The notes under the pieces are model-generated. The model searched no databases. It saw only the letters and a list, made by a program, of their open reading frames with translations, and was not told the DNA's origin. A DNA stretch of 49,725 nucleotides. It comes from Segatella cerevisiae (GTDB taxonomy: Bacteria > Bacteroidota > Bacteroidia > Bacteroidales > Bacteroidaceae). Positions 43,700-49,725 of the stretch are shown here, one piece after another. The stretch is from positions 1 to 49,725 of the forward strand of contig NZ_JAMXLY010000022.1 in NCBI RefSeq assembly GCF_024054555.1. The letters are read 5' to 3'. Numbering within the stretch: the stretch's first letter is position 1; every line of letters begins with the position of its first letter. Position numbers and translations under genes: made by a program.

Positions 43700-44794
43700 T
43701 TATTCAGATTTGTCAAAAGCGGCTTGTTCAGCTGCAGATATAATATCTTCATTGGAATCTGAGGAATCGTCAGCATTGATATGGATATCATTCAGATCAA
43801 GAGCCTCTTGTTTCTTGGTTTCCTCTTCTGATTTCTTATTTTCCGCTACTTCATTATCAGAAGAATACATTGGCGCATGACGTGAATTTTTTCCAGATTC
43901 GTCGAGAAACACCTCTTCCTTGAACACATTCTGATGCTTTTCTGACCCCTTGTCTGATAAGATAAAATCATTGTCCTGATTTGTCTCAGGTACATTTTCT
44001 ACAGGTTCCTCCTCCATCTTGGTCCGATTGCCTTTGGCTGTAAATACAGAATCCAGGAACTGAGCATCTGTCCGAAGTTTATCCAACGTATACTTGGAAG
44101 CCTTTTGCTGACTTTCTTTCTTCGTATACCCCTCGGCATCACCGCCTTTGACACCTTCTATCATCACCTGATAGTGAAAGACAGGGCTGCCGTTGTTGTC
44201 TTTTGTCTGGGAAAGGATGTTGAAAACCAATTTGACCTTGTTCTTCTGGCTCCACTCTATCAGTTTACTTTTGAAATTCACTTCCCGATAAGCGACCTTA
44301 TCGATATTGATCATTTGCGCCAGTATCCGTTTCTGCATGAATTTCATGCAGGCATCGTAACCGTGATCCAGATAGAGCGCACCTACGAGAGCTTCAAAAG
44401 CATTTCCACCCAAATAACTGTTATGTGAAATACTGTGGCCACTCGAAAGTATCAACTGATTGATTCCCATCTCCTCAGCCAACTTATTAAGCGTATTGCG
44501 CTGTACAAGTTTACTGCGTGTATTAGTTAGAAAACCCTCCCTTTTTCCGGGAAAATGGCGATAGACAATGTCACCTACAATCGCATCAAGGATAGCGTCA
44601 CCCAAGAACTCAAGGCGTTCATTGTTGATCAATTTTCCTTTTGCATTACGATGCATGATGCTTTTGTGCATCAACGCCACTTTGTAGAAAGTTATATTGT
44701 GAGGGTAAAAACCAAGAACACGGTGTAAAGATAAATAGAGCTCCTTCTCCTTTCGGAAAAGGAGCCCTATCCTTTCAGAAAAATTATTTAACAT
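43700..44794 (-). CDS. rnc: Ribonuclease III with long acidic C-terminal extension
   Basis: This double-strand-specific endoribonuclease processes rRNA and other structured RNA. The catalytic domain (about 20-165) has the signature NERLEFLGDAILD with the metal-binding Glu and Asp, and GNAFEALVGALYLD. A dsRNA-binding domain (about 170-245) ends near ESQQKASKYTLDKL. Bacterial RNase III is usually about 220-250 residues. This protein has 364, with a final 110 residues that are acidic, low complexity and rich in Glu, Asp, Ser and Asn (EEEPVENVPE, DDSSDSNEDI). The start overlaps the fabF stop by 11 bases, so the two are translationally coupled. Confidence 0.93.
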   Translation of the reverse strand: MLNNFSERIGLLFRKEKELYLSLHRVLGFYPHNITFYKVALMHKSIMHRNAKGKLINNERLEFLGDAILDAIVGDIVYRHFPGKREGFLTNTRSKLVQRNTLNKLAEEMGINQLILSSGHSISHNSYLGGNAFEALVGALYLDHGYDACMKFMQKRILAQMINIDKVAYREVNFKSKLIEWSQKNKVKLVFNILSQTKDNNGSPVFHYQVMIEGVKGGDAEGYTKKESQQKASKYTLDKLRTDAQFLDSVFTAKGNRTKMEEEPVENVPETNQDNDFILSDKGSEKHQNVFKEEVFLDESGKNSRHAPMYSSDNEVAENKKSEEETKKQEALDLNDIHINADDSSDSNEDIISAAEQAAFDKSE

Positions 44795-46046
44795 ATTTCT
44801 TGAATATCACACAACAATTATGACCTCCGAAACCGAATGTATTGCTCAAAGCCACATTGACTGTACGCTTCTGAGCCTTGTTGAACGTGAAGTTCATTTT
44901 ATAATCCAGATCAGGATCAATATCGTCATCTTGATGATTAATCGTAGGCGGAACGATGTTGTCACGGATACTTAATACGCAGAACATCGCTTCTACAGCT
45001 CCTGCAGCACCCAGAAGATGCCCGATCATAGACTTTGTAGAAGATATATTCACCTTATAAGCATAATCACCAAAAACTTTTTGAATAGCTTTTACTTCTG
45101 AAATATCTCCCACATGTGTAGAAGTGCCGTGAACATTGATATAATCAATATCCGACGGTTTCATTCCTGCATCACTAAGCGCAGCCTCCATAACGAGTTT
45201 TGCGCCCAAGCCCTCAGGATGAGAGGCTGTAATGTGATAAGCATCTGCACTCATACCCTCACCGACCATTTCAGCATAGATATGGGCACCACGAGCCTTG
45301 GCATGTTCAAGATCTTCAAGTACGAGGCAACCTGCGCCTTCACCCATGACAAATCCATCACGGCTTCCACTAAACGGACGGGAAGCATGCTCGGGGTCGT
45401 CATTACGTGTTGACAGTGCGTGCATCGCATTGAATCCACCTAAACCACAGTCACAGATGGCAGCTTCGGCACCACCACTTACAATAATATTCGCCTTACC
45501 CAGACGGATCAGATTATAAGCATCTGCAAGAGCATGACTAGATGATGCGCATGCAGAAGTCGTCGTATAGTTAGGTCCATGAAATCCGAAATGAATAGAG
45601 ATTTGTCCAGAAGCTATATCAGCGATCATCTTCGGTATGAAATAAGGACTGAACATCGGTCCTTTATCAAGATTCTGTGCATAATACATGACTTCATCCT
45701 GAAAAGTATGAATACCGCCTATTCCAACACCATAAATGACGCCTACACGATTCTTATCTTCTGTCTCTAAATCAATTCCCGCATCCTTTACACCTTGGAT
45801 GGCAGAGATCATAGCCAGTTGCGTATACCTGTCTGTGGTACGAAGAACCTTGCGATCAAGATAATCCTTCACATCCAAATTCTTCACCTCACATCCAAAA
45901 TGGGTCTTGAATTTGGTTGTATCAAACTGGGTAATAGGTGCAGCACCACTTTTTCCTGCCACAATATTCTTCCAAGTTTCCTCAGAAGTATTGCCCAAAG
46001 GTGTTACAGCACCCATTCCTGTTACTACTACTCTTTTTAATTCCAT
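44784..46046 (-). CDS. fabF: Beta-ketoacyl-ACP synthase II
   Basis: This condensing enzyme elongates acyl chains on acyl carrier protein in fatty acid synthesis. The 420-residue thiolase-fold protein starts VVVTGMGAVTPLG. The catalytic Cys166 lies in TTTSACASSSHALADAY. The two histidines are in NVHGTSTHVGD and MIGHLLGAAGAVEA, and the end NTFGFGGHN is standard. Its length and motifs are normal. It lies 21 bases after acpP and overlaps rnc by 11 bases, a common gene order in Bacteroidales. It provides acyl chains for the membrane and for lipid A acylation by the LpxL-like enzyme. Confidence 0.97.
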   Translation of the reverse strand: MELKRVVVTGMGAVTPLGNTSEETWKNIVAGKSGAAPITQFDTTKFKTHFGCEVKNLDVKDYLDRKVLRTTDRYTQLAMISAIQGVKDAGIDLETEDKNRVGVIYGVGIGGIHTFQDEVMYYAQNLDKGPMFSPYFIPKMIADIASGQISIHFGFHGPNYTTTSACASSSHALADAYNLIRLGKANIIVSGGAEAAICDCGLGGFNAMHALSTRNDDPEHASRPFSGSRDGFVMGEGAGCLVLEDLEHAKARGAHIYAEMVGEGMSADAYHITASHPEGLGAKLVMEAALSDAGMKPSDIDYINVHGTSTHVGDISEVKAIQKVFGDYAYKVNISSTKSMIGHLLGAAGAVEAMFCVLSIRDNIVPPTINHQDDDIDPDLDYKMNFTFNKAQKRTVNVALSNTFGFGGHNCCVIFKKYVK

Positions 46047-46067
46047 TTACAGTAGATAAGTAACTAA

Positions 46068-46316
46068 TTACTTGGCAGAAGCATTATCTTCAATGTACTT
46101 GATAGCATCGCCTACAGTCGCAATCTTCTCAGCCTTATCGTCAGGAATAGAGATGTTGAATTCTTTTTCAAATTCCATGATCAGCTCTACAGTATCCAGA
46201 GAATCAGCACCGAGATCATTTGTAAAACTTGCTTCCGGCTTTACTTCAGACTCATCGACACCAAGTTTGTCCACGATAATGGTTTTTACTTTCTTTTCAA
46301 TTTCTGATTCTGACAT
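46068..46316 (-). CDS. acpP: Acyl carrier protein
   Basis: This 82-residue acidic helical carrier bears the growing fatty acid on a phosphopantetheine arm. Attachment is at Ser39 in the invariant [10 protein letters not shown]. The sequence opens [20 protein letters not shown] and ends IEDNASAK, close to other AcpP. It leads the acpP-fabF-rnc operon, with a promoter at 46371-46402 and a 54-base gap to the ATG. Confidence 0.97.
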   Translation of the reverse strand: MSESEIEKKVKTIIVDKLGVDESEVKPEASFTNDLGADSLDTVELIMEFEKEFNISIPDDKAEKIATVGDAIKYIEDNASAK

Positions 46317-46370
46317 AATTGTAACCTTTAAAATAATGTTTATAAATAATTTCTAATTAAAAATCGGGTG

Positions 46371-46402
46371 CAAAGAAACAAATTTTTCCTCACATTAGCA
46401 AA
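46371..46402 (-). promoter_or_regulatory. Promoter of acpP-fabF-rnc
   Basis: Minus-strand TTTG (46402-46399), 20 bases, then TTTCTTTG (46378-46371), one base off TAnnTTTG. Good spacing supports it. Confidence 0.6.
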
Positions 46403-46481
46403 CTTTTTTCACAAAAAAGCATTTCTCTTTGCACAAACCTACTGATATTGTGCAGTTTTCGAAGCCTTTTTTCAAGTTTTA

Positions 46482-46513
46482 GTTGTATATTCAGAATAAA
46501 TTAATTACTTTTG
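46482..46513 (+). promoter_or_regulatory. Promoter of the DUF4254-GT9 operon
   Basis: GTTG at 46482-46485, 20 bases, then TACTTTTG at 46506-46513. The ATG at 46541 is 27 bases downstream. Confidence 0.65.
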
Positions 46514-46540
46514 CGAAATCAATAAATTCTCATAAAACAG

Positions 46541-47152
46541 ATGTCATTTACCAAAATCGCAAACAACATTTTTAATAGGGCTATTTTGGATTATCATATT
46601 AAAGATAACGTTGATACACCTATCGATAACCCTTACCCAAATGATAGCATTGAAAACAAACTCTATCTGAAATGCTGGATAGATACGGTTCAGTGGCATC
46701 TTGAAGATATCATTCGGGATCCTAATATAGATCCGGAAAAGGGAATGAAAATCAAGCATCGGATTGATAAAAGCAACCAAGACAGGACTGACCTTGTGGA
46801 ACAGATCGATTCTTATTTCAGAGCCTATTATAAAGATGTGAAAGTGAAGAAAGACGCCCGCCTCAATACGGAAAGTCCGGCATGGGCTGTCGACCGGTTG
46901 AGTATACTGGCTCTGAAGATCTACCACATGAAGGAGCAGGCTGAAAGGAAAGACGCTTCACAAGAACACCGGGACAGATGTCAGAATAAACTTAAAATCC
47001 TGTTGGAACAGCAAAAAGACTTGTCTTTAGCCATAGATCAACTTCTTGATGACATTCAGGCAGGGAATAAATTGATGAAGGTATACCGCCAAATGAAAAT
47101 GTACAATGACGCTGATACCAATCCGGTCCTTTATAAGAGGATGAAAAAATAA
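46541..47152 (+). CDS. DUF4254-family protein
   Basis: This 203-residue soluble, helical and charged protein is recognizable as DUF4254 from NKLYLKCWIDTVQWHLEDIIRDP and the later NTESPAWAVDRLSILALKIYHM. No signal peptide or membrane segment is visible, so it is probably cytoplasmic. The function is unknown. The gene lies 21 bases before a GT9 gene on the same strand, so the two form an operon and a role in core assembly is possible. A coupling partner for the GT9 enzyme is a guess from position only. Confidence 0.85.
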   Translation: MSFTKIANNIFNRAILDYHIKDNVDTPIDNPYPNDSIENKLYLKCWIDTVQWHLEDIIRDPNIDPEKGMKIKHRIDKSNQDRTDLVEQIDSYFRAYYKDVKVKKDARLNTESPAWAVDRLSILALKIYHMKEQAERKDASQEHRDRCQNKLKILLEQQKDLSLAIDQLLDDIQAGNKLMKVYRQMKMYNDADTNPVLYKRMKK

Positions 47153-47173
47153 GAAGATAAAGTTTAATCTTTC

Positions 47174-48235
47174 ATGAAAACTGAGCATATTCTGATCATT
47201 CGTTTCTTTGCAATAGGCGATGTGGCCATGACTGTTCCTGTAGTTTATTCTTTGGCTAAACAATATCCACAATTAAGGATCACCGTACTCAGCAGGCCAT
47301 TTGCCAAACCGTTTTTTGAAAACCTTGCCCCGAATGTCAATTTTATGGGTGCAGATGTCAAGAATGAATATAAAGGCATAAAAGGATTAAATGCACTTTA
47401 CCGCAGATTATTAGCCAAACAGTTTACTGCCATAGCTGATTTCCATCAGGTTCTCCGCTCCAACTATCTCCGTTTGCGCTTCAACATCAGCCATTTTAGG
47501 GTGGAGCATATTGATAAGCACCGAAAAGGAAGACGGAAATTGATTGCAAAGAAAGGCAAACAACTTATCCAACAACCTACGGAAATACAGAATTATGCAG
47601 ATGTTCTCAGAAAACTCGGGTATCCTATAGAAGTTAAATTTACGTCTATCTTTCCAGCAGAAAGGGGAAATCTTCGTCTCTTACCGGAGTGTATAGAAAT
47701 AAAGAAGAAATTCCAGCAGTGGATAGGTATAGCTCCTTTTTCAGCTCACCTGACCAAGACCTATCCATTAGAATCAATGGAGAAGGTCATCCAACTTCTT
47801 ATTACCCGTCATCCTTCCTGCCGGATATTCTTATTCGGAGGTATAAAAGGTGAAGATAAAGCATGTTCTGATAAATGGGTGGAAAAATACCCGGCATGTG
47901 TCAACGCTTCTGCACTTCTAAAAGATTTAAAGAAAGAACTCGTTCTGATGAGCCATCTTGATGTCATGATCAGTATGGACAGTGCAAATATGCATCTGGC
48001 TTCATTGGTCAATACACCTGTGGTCAGCATCTGGGGCGGTACACATCCTTATGCAGGTTTTATGGGGTGGGGACAAAGTTCGGATAATGCTATTCAATTA
48101 GACTTACCCTGTCGTCCATGCAGTATCTTTGGAAAAGAATCCTGCTTCAGGGGTGACTATGCTTGTTTGAGGAATATCCTTCCTCAGATGGTCGCCGATC
48201 GTGTCGACATCAATTTACAGAGAAAAGAGCAATAA
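47174..48235 (+). CDS. Family 9 glycosyltransferase (heptosyltransferase-like)
   Basis: This 353-residue GT-B enzyme begins ILIIRFFAIGDVAMTVPVVYSL, the GT9 start. It has WIGIAPFSAHLTKTYPLESM near the donor site and ISMDSANMHLASLVNTPVVSIWGGTHPYAGFM, the usual C-terminal binding segment. The final 55 residues hold four cysteines (LPCRPCSIFGKESCF and DYACLRN), a pattern common in GT9 of Bacteroidales. It probably adds a core sugar to lipopolysaccharide. It follows DUF4254 by 21 bases and faces the large non-coding stretch. A hairpin at 48243-48270 lies just beyond its stop codon. Confidence 0.9.
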   Translation: MKTEHILIIRFFAIGDVAMTVPVVYSLAKQYPQLRITVLSRPFAKPFFENLAPNVNFMGADVKNEYKGIKGLNALYRRLLAKQFTAIADFHQVLRSNYLRLRFNISHFRVEHIDKHRKGRRKLIAKKGKQLIQQPTEIQNYADVLRKLGYPIEVKFTSIFPAERGNLRLLPECIEIKKKFQQWIGIAPFSAHLTKTYPLESMEKVIQLLITRHPSCRIFLFGGIKGEDKACSDKWVEKYPACVNASALLKDLKKELVLMSHLDVMISMDSANMHLASLVNTPVVSIWGGTHPYAGFMGWGQSSDNAIQLDLPCRPCSIFGKESCFRGDYACLRNILPQMVADRVDINLQRKEQ

Positions 48236-48242
48236 TAGGGAT

Positions 48243-48270
48243 CCGATCAATACTTCTGTAAGTTGATCGG
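48243..48270 (+). terminator. Hairpin after the GT9 gene
   Basis: CCGATCAA at 48243-48250 and TTGATCGG at 48263-48270 pair perfectly, with a small inner CTT/AAG pairing. No strong T-run follows, so termination is moderate. Confidence 0.5.
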
Positions 48271-48299
48271 ACTCAACTAATCCTTATAACTTTTATATC

Positions 48300-48850
48300 C
48301 TTATATTATATGCCTAATATCATTCACTCCATTTTTATCCACTTATCCTGTGAATAACTTTGGGTATAATAACAGCATAACATATTCATAAAATCACAGT
48401 TATCCATATATCCAAGACTCCCTCAAGTTATGAGGGTATAACACCCAATCTATGAAAAGGTTTAAACGCGTTTTTCCACGAAATCAACAGTTAAAAGGAT
48501 ATGAACTTATCATTTTGCACAGTATAAAGGAAATTGTGGATAACATATTTAAAGTCTTAGATATCAATAATATGAAGAAATCATAAAAGTGGATAATCAT
48601 ATATCAAACAAGGATAACACAAATAAAAAATATTTTAACAGAAAGTTTTTCACTTATCCACTTGATATTATCTTACATCATTCTTTTTTAAATATTAAAA
48701 ACAATAAGATAATAATATAATGAAGTGATTCTTTTTAGTGGATATCCTTTAATGAAAAGGCATAAAGGCTATTATTCTCGTCTTTCTTTTGACCCTATAA
48801 GAGTTTAATAGAAATCGGATTTTAAATCGATCTTATCCATACGGCCTATC
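48300..48850. other. Candidate chromosomal origin of replication (oriC)
   Basis: This AT-rich non-coding stretch is dense in DnaA boxes (TTATCCACA). A perfect box lies at 48535-48543 (minus). Boxes one base off are at 48335-48343 (plus), 48349-48357 (minus), 48400-48408 (plus), 48588-48596 (minus), 48654-48662 (plus) and 48833-48841 (plus). Weaker ones are at 48472-48480 and 48737-48745. A very AT-rich run at about 48680-48722 could be the unwinding element. Palindromes GTTTAAAC and AAACGCGTTT at 48461-48474 lie within. The number of boxes in about 500 bases is far above chance even in AT-rich DNA, but no dnaA gene is visible, so this is a candidate only. Confidence 0.65.
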
Positions 48851-49660
48851 ACTATAAAATTTCTGCTCGACATTCATGGCATTGTGAAAGACTTGATCAG
48901 TTCTGTCATTGATGTTGAAAATGATTTTCGTCTGACAGAGTTTGATTTTTTTCGCTTCTATTGGTGCACGTCTTAGCATCTGAAGTTTTGCGTCCATCCA
49001 TTTTATTAAAACTTATCCTTCCGTTTTGTTGTCGCACGACTATACGTTCCGTTCTCCGCTTCATGAGATGCTATTGATGAATTTTAAGAAATTCTGTTCA
49101 CGTACGTCCTTACACTGTAAGAACGTACGACATGAGCTCCTAAGGACGTACGTTATTACACCCTGTTCACCCACGTCAACAGAATGTCTCAACAGATTCT
49201 TGAGCTAAAACCGTAATAGGGAACGGAGAAGGAGCAGTACAGGGAACGGAGAATGAACAAACAGTTCAGGGAATAGGGAGGAATTGGCAGAAAACAGATT
49301 CATTTTCGGCTGATTCTTGATTTGTCTCTACAACAGAACTACTGAGGAATCTGTGATGATTATTCTGATACATTGCCGACAAGTGGCGATACGCTATAGC
49401 TTGGAGTAGAATGTTGAATACCCACTTTTTACGTTTATGTCAAAAGCATACTATCTGGCCATTCCTAGGTCGATTAGGGGAAAATACTTACTTTTTCTGT
49501 TTATTCTTAGAAACATTCATTGGTATAAACACTGACAAAGCGCATTTTAAGCACTCTGTTGCCTTGTTCTGCTAAAATGGGGGAGTTATTGGTCTATTTA
49601 GGGTCCGCTGAATAAGTTGATTTAACATTTATTTCATTGATTATCAGTAAGATACATGAT
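48851..49660. other. Gene-free stretch with short repeats
   Basis: I see no gene or RNA gene. It contains a hairpin CTGTCA/TGACAG at 48903-48938 followed by T-rich sequence, inverted and direct copies of an ACGTACG motif at about 49099-49152, and degenerate GGGAACGGAGAA-like repeats at about 49218-49282. A 60-codon open frame at 49026-49208 looks accidental. Confidence 0.55.
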
Positions 49661-49666
49661 GTAACA

Positions 49667-49698
49667 TTTGGTCAATTCACGGAAAATTTGTAACTTTG
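49667..49698 (+). promoter_or_regulatory. Promoter of a gene cut by the right edge
   Basis: TTTG at 49667-49670, 20 bases, then TAACTTTG at 49691-49698, a full match to the consensus. An ATG starts 20 bases later at 49719. Confidence 0.75.
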
Positions 49699-49718
49699 AG
49701 TGTTAAAAGCAAGCAAAA

Positions 49719-49725
49719 ATGAAGT
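49719..49725 (+). CDS. Start of a gene truncated by the window edge
   Basis: The ATG at 49719 follows a complete promoter by 20 bases and continues ATG AAG T to the window end. Only Met-Lys can be read, so the product is unknown. Its position just past a candidate origin makes a replication gene one possibility, but there is no sequence evidence. Confidence 0.4.

Noticed and set aside
48236..49718. RNA gene (tRNA, tmRNA, RNase P or SRP RNA) in the large spacer
   Set aside because: No cloverleaf, CCA end or recognizable conserved core was found by eye; DnaA boxes explain the main signal better.
49590..49725. Possible insertion sequence end near GGGTCCGCTGAATAAG
   Set aside because: No matching inverted end or transposase can be seen; only the first codons of the next gene are inside the window.

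Overview
The window is a chromosomal segment of a Bacteroidales bacterium, most likely Prevotella or a close relative. The evidence is a SusC/SusD pair with a one-protein hybrid two-component regulator, Bacteroidetes-type promoters (TTTG, 19-20 bases, TAnnTTTG) and no Shine-Dalgarno pattern that decides starts. The lipid A, glycan and housekeeping genes also fit this order. No rRNA, tRNA, CRISPR array, prophage or complete insertion sequence was seen.

Layout. (1) 1-917: non-coding, with phased short repeats and a diverged second copy of the regulator leader. (2) 0.9-14.4 kb: a polysaccharide utilization locus with susD and susC (minus), a hybrid two-component regulator (plus), then GH43 and GH35 enzymes (minus). 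The probable target is a galactose- and/or arabinose-containing plant glycan. (3) 14.6-17.9 kb: an EamA transporter, two overlapping GT2 glycosyltransferases and a small membrane protein. (4) 18.0-27.3 kb: surface glycan genes, namely GT4, a nucleotide-sugar dehydrogenase, a UDP-glucuronate decarboxylase-like SDR, LicD, a glucose-1-phosphate cytidylyltransferase, a DegT aminotransferase, a GT-B transferase and a DXD transferase. (5) 27.4-36.0 kb, minus: a WaaP-like kinase, GT9, LpxL-like acyltransferase, MsbA-like ABC exporter, MiaB, a PAP2 membrane enzyme and an SDR. This looks like lipid A and core assembly with housekeeping genes mixed in. (6) 36.2-38.6 kb: RNase R. (7) 39.0-43.5 kb, minus: a GH3-type adenylating enzyme, an Ig-like lipoprotein and a DUF3108 protein. 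(8) 43.7-46.3 kb, minus: acpP-fabF-rnc. (9) 46.5-48.2 kb: a DUF4254 protein and GT9. (10) 48.2-49.7 kb: a long AT-rich non-coding stretch with clustered DnaA boxes (candidate oriC), further short repeats, and a promoter and start codon at the right edge.

How the parts fit: SusC/SusD and the two glycosidases import and trim a glycan under control of the hybrid sensor. Regions 3-5 build and modify cell-surface glycan and lipopolysaccharide, and acpP/fabF supply acyl chains. The least ordinary points are the candidate replication origin, the RfbF-LicD-aminotransferase-UXS-like cassette with no recognizable CDP-glucose dehydratase beside it, the duplicated leader flanking susCD, oppositely charged tails on RNase R and RNase III, promoter boxes lying almost on start codons, and nested palindromic repeats in spacers between convergent genes. 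All positions, repeat alignments and promoter spacings were read by hand, and family names come from recognizing motifs, not from database searches.
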